DNA of 21,531 nt, from the NCBI GenBank assembly GCA_003663045.1, contig QMZG01000005.1, positions 1 to 21,531 on the forward strand, written 5' to 3'. This DNA comes from Candidatus Altarchaeales archaeon. GTDB lineage: Archaea; Altiarchaeota; Altiarchaeia; IMC4; QMZM01. The position numbers and the translations under genes were made by a program. Within the stretch, counting starts at the first letter, position 1. Each line of letters starts with the position of its first letter. The notes below the pieces were generated by a model. That model was not told where the DNA came from, did not search any database, and was given only the letters and a program-made list of their open reading frames with translations. Of the stretch, positions 14,329-21,271 are shown in pieces.

Positions 14329-14347
14329 TTTTGTATTAATACTTATA

Positions 14348-14410
14348 ATAACTATAACTTATAATGTTTATATTTATTCAACTATAACTTATAATGTTTA
14401 TATTTATTCC
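14348..14410. repeat. 30-bp tandem duplication in the control region of the HSP20/KaiC cluster
   Basis: Positions 14351-14380 and 14381-14410 are 29/30 identical (unit begins ACTATAACTTATAATGTTTA). The right copy includes the stop codon of the winged-helix gene. ATAACTATAA at 14348-14357 also occurs at 14753-14762, in front of the winged-helix gene itself. This may be a duplicated promoter or operator for the downstream operon, recognised by the adjacent regulator. Confidence 0.6.
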
Positions 14411-14730
14411 TCTCCCTCTGTTTCCTCTTCTTGAGATATCTCACCCGTAGAGAGCCTCCCCAATTTCCTAACTAAACCCTCTAGTTCATGAGCTACATCC
14501 TCTCCTTCAGGCGTCAGACTAACCTTTTTTATCCTGCCTTCCTTTTCAAATTCTACTAAGCCATGCTCATTCAATTGTGTCAAAATCTTCAAGGTATGTG
14601 TATAAGTACAGTCTACCTCTTTTGATAGCATAGATGCGTACTTTCCCTCCGAATCCTTTAGACTGAGCATAATGCCCGCTGGCTTACTATGCAGGAAAAG
14701 ATCCATTATTTCTTGGGTTTCTTTTTCCAT
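14404..14730 (-). CDS. Small winged-helix transcriptional regulator (MarR-like)
   Basis: 108 residues from ATG 14730 (a TTG at 14736 adds two). The helix-turn-helix is at about 30-60: KYASMLSKEVDCTYTHTLKI followed by LTQLNEHGLVEFEKEG. The wing is RIKKVSLTPEGEDVAHEL, typical of MarR/PadR-type and archaeal winged-helix regulators. The C-terminus is acidic (EISQEEETEGEE). It is the first gene before the HSP20-like/coiled-coil/KaiC genes, on the same strand. Its own promoter has a TATA box at 14779-14788, and the ATAACTATAA motif at 14753-14762 falls about where transcription should begin, the position of a repressor site. Autoregulation and control of the downstream genes are inferred. The single Cys (VDCTY) lies in the recognition region. 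Confidence 0.8.
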   Translation of the reverse strand: MEKETQEIMDLFLHSKPAGIMLSLKDSEGKYASMLSKEVDCTYTHTLKILTQLNEHGLVEFEKEGRIKKVSLTPEGEDVAHELEGLVRKLGRLSTGEISQEEETEGEE

Positions 14731-14752
14731 TTCCAAATGTATATACTAAAAT

Positions 14753-14789
14753 ATAACTATAAAGTAATATGAATACTGTTATAAATACC
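14753..14789 (-). promoter_or_regulatory. TATA box and putative operator of the winged-helix regulator
   Basis: On the minus strand GGTATTTATAAC (14789-14778) is a TATA box of the same type as at 1382 and 9215. About 25 bases further on is the imperfect palindrome rich site ATAACTATAA (14753-14762), shared with the repeat region at 14348. Predicted initiation is near 14756, overlapping that motif. Confidence 0.4.
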
Positions 14790-14816
14790 TTTCGACAGAA
14801 AACAGGAGAATAAAGA

Positions 14817-15110
14817 CTATTTCTTTTTAACCCCTTTTTTAGCCTTTTTCAATTCTTTGACTTTAGCCTGAAGTTTCTTACCAAATTTATTCCAATCACC
14901 CTCAACTGTTTTTATAGCACGTTTGAGCTCTTTCATAGGATTATTAGCTTCTATATGCAGCCTATAAGCGGGTAGAAGGGGGTGTGACTCAGAGGTATAG
15001 GCATCAACCTTGTTTTTCATTAAAACACTTAAAAGGGCATTAGGTAAGACCTTATCATCAAATTCTATTTCCACCAAGTCATCTTTTTTTTCAATTATAT
15101 TGACCTTCAT
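14817..15110 (-). CDS. rpoL: RNA polymerase subunit Rpo11 (RpoL)
   Basis: Small archaeal RNA polymerase assembly subunit, equivalent to eukaryotic RPB11, which dimerises with Rpo3 in the alpha-like platform. The 97-residue protein aligns by eye with the family: an initial beta-strand pair (MKVNIIEKKDDLVEIEFDDK), the LPNALLSVLMKNKVDAYTSE helix-strand region, HPLLPAYRLHIEANNPMKEL and a C-terminal helix (KRAIKTVEGDWNKFGKKL). The final KKAKKGVKKK basic tail is an extension. The usual TxxN before the first helix is here LPNA. The gene starts at ATG 15110 with no ribosome site, divergently from the DUF89 gene. Confidence 0.88.
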   Translation of the reverse strand: MKVNIIEKKDDLVEIEFDDKVLPNALLSVLMKNKVDAYTSESHPLLPAYRLHIEANNPMKELKRAIKTVEGDWNKFGKKLQAKVKELKKAKKGVKKK

Positions 15111-15178
15111 CTTTTGTTTTTTGTTTTATCTTTATGGAATACAGAATAAAATATTGTAAAGAAACCATAAATATCAAA

Positions 15179-16051
15179 ATGAAGATCTATCCGGAGTGTG
15201 GTCCTTGCATGCTTAACAGGGCATTGCTCTTTTGCGAGAAGGAGGATGAAGAAACCAAGGAGAGAGTAATCAGAGAGGTCTGCAGGGTATTTTCTGAGAA
15301 ATTTTCTTCAGATATTTCTACTACCGAGATGGCATACCTAAGGAATCGGATAATTGAGAATATCACAATGGATAGAGACCCTATGAAGACTCTCAAAGAA
15401 GAAAGCCTTAAAGCTGCAGAGAAGATTTATCCCAGGCTGGAGGGATATGTGAAAAAAATCAAGGATGGGAAAGAGAGATTCAAAGTTGCTTTAAAGATTG
15501 CTTTATCTGGGAATATTGTTGAATTTGGAGCTCGAGACCATAAACTTGATTTAAACAAACTTGAAGAGGAGATTTTTGCAGTAGTGGAAGGACCATTAGC
15601 TGTTGATGATTCTGAAAGGATATATGAAAATATAAAAAATAGCAAAGAGATCCTCTATGTCACCGATAACGCGGGGGAATTGATATTTGATAAGATTTTC
15701 ATAAAGGAATTACAAAAATATGTGCAGATATTTGTTGCTCCATTATCCAAACCCGTTCAGGATGATGCCTGGATAGAGGATATCAAAAAAGCGGGGATCG
15801 ATACGCTCTGTACAATAATCCCCAGAGGTGATTTTATCGGGGTATGGTTTGAAAAATGCAGCAGGGAATTTCTCAAAAAATGGGAGGATGCCGATTTTAT
15901 CATCGCCAAGGGGATGGCCTGTTATGAAACTCTGGTAGATTACCCAGAGATGACTAAGGGTAAAGTGGCTTTGTTGATGAAGGCTAAATGCAAGCCTGTG
16001 GCAAGACACGCTGGGGTTCCTTTGAGAAGCAATGTAGTAAAGATTATCTAG
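15179..16051 (+). CDS. DUF89 / ARMT1-like metal-dependent protein
   Basis: A member of the DUF89 family, which includes metal-dependent phosphatases of damaged sugar phosphates and the human ARMT1 protein; the archaeal subgroup (AF1104-like) is structurally known but its substrate is not settled. The start MKIYPECGPCMLNRALLF is the standard family N-terminus with its CxxC. Later signatures are ILYVTDNAGELIFDKI (the metal-site DNAGE), the second Asp/Asn region FIIAKGMACYETL and KCKPVARHAGVPLRSN. From ATG 15179 it is 290 residues; an in-frame ATG at 15134 adds 15 residues that do not look like the family. AATAAAATATTG at 15145-15156 is well placed for a leaderless start at 15179. The gene is divergent from rpoL and convergent with fen1. 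Confidence 0.86.
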   Translation: MKIYPECGPCMLNRALLFCEKEDEETKERVIREVCRVFSEKFSSDISTTEMAYLRNRIIENITMDRDPMKTLKEESLKAAEKIYPRLEGYVKKIKDGKERFKVALKIALSGNIVEFGARDHKLDLNKLEEEIFAVVEGPLAVDDSERIYENIKNSKEILYVTDNAGELIFDKIFIKELQKYVQIFVAPLSKPVQDDAWIEDIKKAGIDTLCTIIPRGDFIGVWFEKCSREFLKKWEDADFIIAKGMACYETLVDYPEMTKGKVALLMKAKCKPVARHAGVPLRSNVVKII

Positions 16052-16062
16052 AACCAAACACC

Positions 16063-16096
16063 AGGACTATAGCCATTCACTAAGACCCTTTTGTGA
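16063..16096. repeat. Second copy of the fen1 3' end (34 bp)
   Basis: Positions 16063-16096 match 16241-16274 at 33 of 34 bases, offset 178. Both copies encode, on the minus strand, SQKGLSEWL and a TAG stop, that is, the PIP box of FEN1. Outside this block the two flanks diverge at once. The copy within fen1 is the 16241-16274 one. Confidence 0.85.
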
Positions 16097-16240
16097 ATAA
16101 GTGTGAGAACCTACGGTTCTCCCCCTTATCAACCCACCTCTCCCTTTGATGAACTTGAAAGATACTCCTTTCTTTTGGGGTGATAGCACTTGCCCGACAA
16201 CAAAGTTATCGATTGCATAGCAATTTTTCGGGAGAAAGAA
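16097..16240. other. Hairpin-rich spacer between the two fen1-end repeats
   Basis: The 144 bases contain GAGAACC-TAC-GGTTCTC (16105-16121, perfect 7-bp stem), ATTGC-ATA-GCAAT (16212-16224) and CCCGA/TCGGG arms (16193-16197, 16228-16232) enclosing the latter. A GTG-started frame on the minus strand (16258 to 16067) runs through without a stop and ends in the duplicated PIP box, but its composition is unconvincing as a gene. It may be an integration scar, a small non-autonomous element, or an RNA. Confidence 0.45.
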
Positions 16241-16244
16241 AGGA

Positions 16245-17219
16245 CTATAACCATTCACTAAGACCCTTTTGTGAGAATTCCCTCATCGATTTCTCTAAAT
16301 TCCCGATTGCTTTCTTCACCCTATCTTCTGAGAAGTCGTGCTCTCCGCAGAGGATTTCCACCACTGAGTTTTTATCCGGGAGATTCCATTCAATCCTGTA
16401 TTCATCGGTAACCTTGGGATTCAAAAAGATTTCTTTTACTGCATTGAAATCAAAATCCAATTCTTTTCTAATCTCATCCAACCTTCCTTCACGAACTATC
16501 TTCAATGCCTTCTTGGGTCCGATGCCTTTCACACCCTCATTAAAATCTGTACCAACAAGAATTGCGATATCAATAAGCTGTTCTCTATTTAGATTTAATT
16601 CCTTCAATACTTTATTTAAATGAACTATGGATAATTCAAAGGTTCCACTTAACGTTAAACCTCTAACCAGGCGGGGTGCACCCAACAGTAAAGAATCATA
16701 ATCCTGACTTCCCACCGCCCATGCGTCTCCTTTGATGCAAAGATGAACACACTGGGCCTCCCCCTCACTGGGTGCCTGTACACATGGAATTCCCATATAA
16801 TCTAACAAATTTTTGGAATCATTTAACATTTCTTCCGTAAGCCTTGAGGTTCTCATGGCAAATTTTTTAGCATCCTCCAATCTCTTTTCCCTTTTAGCCT
16901 TTTCCCATTCATACTCTGCTTCTTCTTTCATCTCCCTCCTTTCTTCTATCTCCTTTTTCTTCAACTCCGGGGGTTCACCATCGAAAACGTAAACTGGCTT
17001 TATTCCTATCTGAACTAAACGAACGGTTCTATAGAGAAGACCAGAGAGATGCGAAGTCACCCTTTTTTTAGAATCCATGAGGGGGGTTCCATCTGGCTGC
17101 CTGATAGAAGCGAGAAACTGATAAAGTGAATTCAGGGCATCTATTGCTATAACCCTTCCTTTAAGATCCTCAAAATCAATTGGCTCATGAGAAACTATAG
17201 CCTTGAGATTGACACCCAT
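16245..17219 (-). CDS. fen: Flap endonuclease 1
   Basis: Structure-specific 5' flap nuclease for Okazaki-fragment maturation and repair. The 324 residues are colinear with archaeal FEN1: N-terminal nuclease domain with Asp27 (RVIAIDALN), helical clamp region, VYVFDGEPPELK (Asp80), SEGEAQCVHLC (catalytic Glu pair), VGSQDYDSLLLGAP (Asp pair), then VGTDFNEGVKGIGPKKALKI with the helix-hairpin-helix that contacts DNA. The C-terminus SQKGLSEWL is a PIP box (QxxLxxWL) for the PCNA clamp. The second residue Gly, essential in the family, is present (MGVNLK), fixing the start. An AT-rich box TTTATTAAAA at about 17241-17250 suggests leaderless transcription. The final 34 bp are duplicated downstream. 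Confidence 0.97.
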   Translation of the reverse strand: MGVNLKAIVSHEPIDFEDLKGRVIAIDALNSLYQFLASIRQPDGTPLMDSKKRVTSHLSGLLYRTVRLVQIGIKPVYVFDGEPPELKKKEIEERREMKEEAEYEWEKAKREKRLEDAKKFAMRTSRLTEEMLNDSKNLLDYMGIPCVQAPSEGEAQCVHLCIKGDAWAVGSQDYDSLLLGAPRLVRGLTLSGTFELSIVHLNKVLKELNLNREQLIDIAILVGTDFNEGVKGIGPKKALKIVREGRLDEIRKELDFDFNAVKEIFLNPKVTDEYRIEWNLPDKNSVVEILCGEHDFSEDRVKKAIGNLEKSMREFSQKGLSEWL

Positions 17220-17453
17220 TTTAAAAATATTGGAATTGGATTTTAATAAAGAATTTCCTTGGTTTATTTCTGTTTCTGCACTTTAGTATATCCCACCCGA
17301 TCTTCTGGAAAATATGTCTCAAAAAAGCAATCATCGCACATTCCATCATGCAGGTATTGATTATGCCCACCTGTCTCCTTTTTTCATTTTCTGCAACGGA
17401 ATTTTTGGTTTTGTGTTGGCATTTGTTGGTATTTAGATATTTCTCATCTAGGG

Positions 17454-17462
17454 GATATAAGT
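17454..17462 (+). promoter_or_regulatory. BRE/TATA element of the mtq2-like gene
   Basis: GGGGATATAAGT at about 17451-17462 has a purine-rich BRE and a TATA box centred some 30 bases before the ATG at 17490, giving a leader of only a few bases. No Shine-Dalgarno is visible. Confidence 0.5.
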
Positions 17463-17489
17463 ACATCTGAGCGCAACTAATATAATGAA

Positions 17490-18077
17490 ATGACAATCTA
17501 CTTTAAAAACCTGAAATTAAAGACACATCCGGATGTCTATGAACCAGCAGATGATTCCATGCTTTTGGCAGATAACCTTGAGGTTGAGAATGGTGACATG
17601 GTCCTAGACATGGGAACTGGAACTGGAATCCTCGCTCTATCAGTGGCAAAGAAGGCAAAAAATGTCTTGGCGGTTGATATAAATCCCAAGGCGATCGAGA
17701 TTGCAAGAGAAAATTCTACCTTGAATAAAATTGAAAATATCGAATTCAGAATAAGTGATCTCTTTGGTAATATAAAAAAGAATGAGAGGTTTGATCTTAT
17801 TATCTTTAATCCCCCATATCTCCCAGTAGATGAGAAAGATATGCTTGGAAGATCCTGGTCCGGTGGTGAGAAAGGGCGAGAAATTATCGAGAAATTTCTC
17901 AAATCCGCTTCCGATCATTTAAAAAAGAATGGGAGAATTCAGTTGGTGGTTTCCTCTCTCAATGACCTGGACAAGATCAGAAAAAAACTCAAGGAGAAAA
18001 ATTTTGAATTTGAGATATTGGCGAGGAAAAAACTCTGGTTTGAGGAGATCTATGTGCTATTGGCGATTAAGCGTTAG
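17490..18077 (+). CDS. Mtq2/HemK2-like protein N5-glutamine methyltransferase
   Basis: SAM-dependent methyltransferase of the archaeal/eukaryotic HemK2 (Mtq2) group, which methylates the GGQ glutamine of release factor aRF1 with the partner Trm112. The 195-residue product has the group-specific N-terminal VYEPADDSMLLADNL (residues ~16-30), SAM motif I VLDMGTGTGILALSVA, acidic motif II AVDINPKAIEIA and the catalytic motif IV NPPYLP that grips the target amide. WSGGEKGREIIEKFL follows, typical of the subfamily. Length is normal. ATG at 17490 lies just downstream of a BRE/TATA element. No Trm112 gene is in the window. The assignment to this subfamily is strong; the aRF1 substrate is inferred from it. 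Confidence 0.92.
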   Translation: MTIYFKNLKLKTHPDVYEPADDSMLLADNLEVENGDMVLDMGTGTGILALSVAKKAKNVLAVDINPKAIEIARENSTLNKIENIEFRISDLFGNIKKNERFDLIIFNPPYLPVDEKDMLGRSWSGGEKGREIIEKFLKSASDHLKKNGRIQLVVSSLNDLDKIRKKLKEKNFEFEILARKKLWFEEIYVLLAIKR

Positions 18078-18132
18078 TTTTATATTAGTTTTATATTCTT
18101 GATTTTTTTAATTCTATACTAAATGAATTAAT

Positions 18133-19752
18133 ATGAATAATATGAAAAATACCATACTATCTCTGGTATCGATCTTGTTTTTAATAACGGTTGTGATTGC
18201 AAACTCGGATTCTGAGGAATATCTTATAACAGATTGGAGCTACCAGCCAAACGATTTCATAAATATTGTCTATTCTTCTGATCTGGATAATGACGGAATT
18301 CGGGAGGTGATCGTGGGCTCAAGGGATGGAATCATCTACAACCTTGGAAAAAAAGGTAAACAATCTGGCCATAAAAACTGGGAAACCAATGTTGGTGGGG
18401 AGATAAAGGCATTGGAGGTAGTTGACATCGATGATGATGGTAAAGAAGAGATCATCGTTGGTGTAGATAGGACAAAAAAAGGTATGCGGATTCTGGATTA
18501 TCAGGGTCTGGATAAGGGGAGTACCATAGAATTTAAGAGCAGGGTTTATGATCTCTGTGTTGAGGATATAGATAAGGATGGAAAAAAAGAGATCGTTATA
18601 GGTTCTGCAAATGGGAAGGTTTATGTCATAAAGTGGGATATAAAACAGGATAAATTAATCTGGGAATACACTAGCAAGGGCCCTGTTCATTATGTACATG
18701 CTACTGATCTCAATGGAGACGGGGATATAGAGATAATAGCTATGTCTAAGTGGACTGAGGTGGATGAAACCAAGGCTGAAATATGTATCCTAAATAAGAA
18801 AGGGGGATTGGAATGGAATTATGAAATTGAGGATGGAATCTTTCCTTCTGCCGATAAGACGGTGGATGTTACCGATCTAGATAATGATGGTAAGAAGGAG
18901 ATCGTTATAGGAACATATAAGCACGGTGTAGATGTACTGGACTGTAATGGAAAATTGAAATGGAATTTTCCAACAGAGAGATTGGTGAATGTGATCTATA
19001 CCTCTGATCTGGATAATGATGGTAACATCTCTATCCTTGTTGGGGCAAGACCTTATTTCTATGTAGTGGATAAAGATGGTAGATTAGAATGGAAGACTCC
19101 AGTGAACACCACCATCTTCAGTATATATACAACAGATCTGAACAATGATAATAGAATAGAAATTCTGATAGGTGCAACCAGATATATCCATATCCTGGAT
19201 GATAATGGGAATTCTATAGGGACATGGAGTTATAAGGGGGAAATTCGTGGGCTTACTAAGGCTTATAAGATAAAGGATGCCGATGCGAGAAGCATTTATT
19301 CTGCAGATGTAGACAACGATCAAGAGAATGAATTGATAGTGGGATTTGGATGGGAGGAAGACCGTTTGGATAGGAATTATTACCTTGGTGATATCAGAGT
19401 ATTTAAGGTAAATAAGGAATACGAGATTCCCACTACTACCATCCCAAAGGGAATAGAAACAACAACTACCATTGTAACTACAACTAAAAGGGTAACTACT
19501 ACAACGGATATGGAAACAGAAAAGGAATCCAAGGCTGAAGGACACTCATATCCCTCATATATCTCATTTCTAATCTGGATCCTGGGTTTAACGCTTTTAA
19601 TTGCTCTTGGAATTCTATATTTAGTGGTATCAAAGAGAAAAGATGGGGTTAAGAAAGAGAAGGTGACTAAGGGAAAAAAGAAGACCAAGAATAAAGAGGG
19701 GGTTAAGAGGGGGAATAAGACTAAGAGAAAAAGGAAGACCTCAAGAAAATGA
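18133..19752 (+). CDS. Second surface FG-GAP/VCBS beta-propeller with Thr stalk, TM anchor and basic tail
   Basis: The 539-residue protein begins with a signal peptide (about 1-24, MKNTILSLVSILFLITVVIA). Eight DxDxDG-type propeller motifs follow: DLDNDGIREVIVG, DIDDDGKEEIIVG, DIDKDGKKEIVIG, DLNGDGDIEIIAM, DLDNDGKKEIVIG, DLDNDGNISILVG, DLNNDNRIEILIG and DVDNDQENELIVG, to residue ~420. A Thr-rich stalk (about 432-462, IPTTTIPKG..ETTTTIVTTT) is probably O-glycosylated. One TM helix (about 476-498, ISFLIWILGLTLLIALGILY) and a ~40-residue Lys/Arg tail on the cytoplasmic side end it. It differs from the propeller at 7649-9190 in lacking a TPR-like unit. The stop overlaps the scpB start by ATGA (19749-19752). 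Function unknown; extracellular ligand binding is the reasonable guess. Confidence 0.86.
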   Translation: MNNMKNTILSLVSILFLITVVIANSDSEEYLITDWSYQPNDFINIVYSSDLDNDGIREVIVGSRDGIIYNLGKKGKQSGHKNWETNVGGEIKALEVVDIDDDGKEEIIVGVDRTKKGMRILDYQGLDKGSTIEFKSRVYDLCVEDIDKDGKKEIVIGSANGKVYVIKWDIKQDKLIWEYTSKGPVHYVHATDLNGDGDIEIIAMSKWTEVDETKAEICILNKKGGLEWNYEIEDGIFPSADKTVDVTDLDNDGKKEIVIGTYKHGVDVLDCNGKLKWNFPTERLVNVIYTSDLDNDGNISILVGARPYFYVVDKDGRLEWKTPVNTTIFSIYTTDLNNDNRIEILIGATRYIHILDDNGNSIGTWSYKGEIRGLTKAYKIKDADARSIYSADVDNDQENELIVGFGWEEDRLDRNYYLGDIRVFKVNKEYEIPTTTIPKGIETTTTIVTTTKRVTTTTDMETEKESKAEGHSYPSYISFLIWILGLTLLIALGILYLVVSKRKDGVKKEKVTKGKKKTKNKEGVKRGNKTKRKRKTSRK

Positions 19753-20264
19753 CGGATAATTTTAGAGCATTAATTGAAGCGGCTTTATTTGTCTCTGGGA
19801 GGACATTGAGTATTGAGGAATTGGCAAAGATATGTAAGTCGGGAAGCATTGGTGTAATCAGAAAAATTCTGGAGGATCTTCAGAAAGAGTATCATGAGAG
19901 AAATTCTGGCTTGGAGATCTATGAATCTAATGGGGAGTATGGGATGAGGGTTAAAAAAGAATTTGAAGGTGATATAATGCATCTCGTTCCAGAGACGGAT
20001 ATGTCACCAGCAATGCTGAAAACACTGGCATTGATTGCCTATGAACAACCCATAAAACAGTCGAAGGTTGTTAAGGAGAGGGGTAACAGAGCTTACAGAT
20101 ATATAAGGAAATTGATAGAGCAGGAATTGATAGAGGGAAAGAAGAGTGGCAGGACGAGGATTCTCACTACTACATCAAAGTTTAGGGATTATTTTCAGAT
20201 TCAGGACCTGAGAGAGTTGGTTAAGGAGGAAGCAGAGAAGGTTGAAGAGATAGAATGGGAGTAG
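19749..20264 (+). CDS. scpB: Segregation and condensation protein B
   Basis: Partner of ScpA in the SMC condensin complex. The 171-residue product consists of two consecutive winged-helix domains: RALIEAALFVSGRTLSIEEL opens the first, ending VKKEFEGDIMHLVPE, and MLKTLALIAYEQPIKQSKVV starts the second, which ends RTRILTTTSKFRDYFQIQDL, both closely following ScpB. The acidic C-terminus is slightly extended (EEAEKVEEIEWE). The ATG at 19749 overlaps the TGA of the propeller gene (ATGA), so translation is probably coupled; no separate ribosome site is visible. Its ScpA partner is encoded at 3365-4111. htpX follows after 57 bases. Confidence 0.93.
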   Translation: MTDNFRALIEAALFVSGRTLSIEELAKICKSGSIGVIRKILEDLQKEYHERNSGLEIYESNGEYGMRVKKEFEGDIMHLVPETDMSPAMLKTLALIAYEQPIKQSKVVKERGNRAYRYIRKLIEQELIEGKKSGRTRILTTTSKFRDYFQIQDLRELVKEEAEKVEEIEWE

Positions 20265-20307
20265 AGTAAATATAATTTTTATTCCCTAAATTCACTATTT
20301 CATTATT

Positions 20308-20316
20308 AAAGGTGAT
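20308..20316 (+). promoter_or_regulatory. Shine-Dalgarno of htpX
   Basis: AAAGGTGAT lies five bases before the ATG at 20322 and matches the anti-SD complement AGGAGGTGATC. It fixes the start and shows that htpX is initiated independently, unlike most genes in the window. Confidence 0.6.
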
Positions 20317-20321
20317 TCGTA

Positions 20322-21266
20322 ATGTGGCTACAGGTTAGGATGTATCTCCTCTTGGGGTTGATGTTTGGCATTATCTATGCATTGATTGTAATGATAGCTG
20401 GAAGTGCGGGTATCGGTAATTTTATGTTCTATGGAATTTTAGCAGTTATCATGCTTTTCATTCAGTACATGATAGGTCCCAAGATGATTGAACTCTCAAT
20501 GGGTATAAAATATGTTTCTGAACGGGAAGAGCCAGAACTGCATAGAATTGTTGCGGATCTCGCCAATAAAGCGGGAATCAAGAAGCCAAGGATTGCCATA
20601 TCCAATATCCAGATTCCGAATGCGTTCGCATTCGGTAGGTCGAGATCTGATGGCAGGATCTGTGTAACCCATGGCATTATGAATCTCCTGAGTAGAGATG
20701 AATTAAAGGCTGTATTGGGACATGAGATTTCTCATATTAAGAATAGGGACGTTACTATTATGACAATGCTCAGTGTCGTTCCAATGATATGCTGGTTTAT
20801 TGCCTGGAGCTTCATGTTCTCTGGAGAGAGGAGGAGAGGTAACACGATAGCAATTGGGCTGGCTGCATTTGTTCTATACTTCATCACAAATCTCCTTGTG
20901 CTGTATGGCTCAAGAATTAGGGAATACTATGCAGATAAGGGAAGTGTTGCTCTTGGAAATAAACCCCACTACCTTGTTTCAGCCCTGTATAAACTGGTTT
21001 ACAGTAGCGCAAGAGCACCTGAGGGAATGATAAAACAGATGCAAGGCTACAAGGCATTCTTCCTTAATGATCCTTCTAGAGCTATGAATGAAATCAATGA
21101 ATTGAGAGAAATTGATTCCGATATGAGCGGTACCGTGGATATGAGTGAATTAATGGCTATCAGGAAGAAAAAGCTAAAACTCAGCGGGACAGATAGATTA
21201 ATGGAGATCTTCTCAACACATCCAAACATGCTGAAGAGGATTAAATTTCTTTCTAGTTTGACTTAA
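20322..21266 (+). CDS. htpX: HtpX-family membrane zinc metalloprotease (M48) with EF-hand-like loop
   Basis: Membrane-bound endopeptidase for quality control of membrane proteins. The 314-residue product has two N-terminal TM helices (about 7-27 and 33-52), the conserved KAGIKKPRIAISNIQIPNAF..GRICVTHGIM segment, the zinc motif HEISH (134-138) and, after two further TM helices, REYYADKGS with the third ligand Glu near 201. SPEGM-like and FSTHPNMLKRIKFL close it, as in the family. Between these, DSDMSGTVDMSE (265-276) has the full spacing of a Ca-binding EF-hand loop. Length is typical of archaeal HtpX. The start is set by AAAGGTGAT. It may be cotranscribed with scpB, though a strong own ribosome site is present. 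Confidence 0.94.
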   Translation: MWLQVRMYLLLGLMFGIIYALIVMIAGSAGIGNFMFYGILAVIMLFIQYMIGPKMIELSMGIKYVSEREEPELHRIVADLANKAGIKKPRIAISNIQIPNAFAFGRSRSDGRICVTHGIMNLLSRDELKAVLGHEISHIKNRDVTIMTMLSVVPMICWFIAWSFMFSGERRRGNTIAIGLAAFVLYFITNLLVLYGSRIREYYADKGSVALGNKPHYLVSALYKLVYSSARAPEGMIKQMQGYKAFFLNDPSRAMNEINELREIDSDMSGTVDMSELMAIRKKKLKLSGTDRLMEIFSTHPNMLKRIKFLSSLT

Positions 21267-21271
21267 CATAT

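Noticed and set aside
14341..14410. CRISPR-like array
   Set aside because: There are only two 30-bp units and they are directly adjacent with no spacer; it is a tandem duplication.
16067..16258. GTG-started minus-strand frame ending in SQKGLSEWL as a separate gene
   Set aside because: Its start lies inside the end of fen1, there is no ribosome site, and the body resembles no protein; the PIP-like end is explained by the 34-bp duplication.
16180..16623. 147-residue plus-strand frame
   Set aside because: It is the complement of the fen1 coding region; the fen1 frame carries all catalytic motifs.
19084..19545. 153-residue minus-strand frame within the second propeller gene
   Set aside because: It is antisense to the well-supported propeller repeats, with a Cys/Ser/Tyr-rich composition typical of shadow frames.
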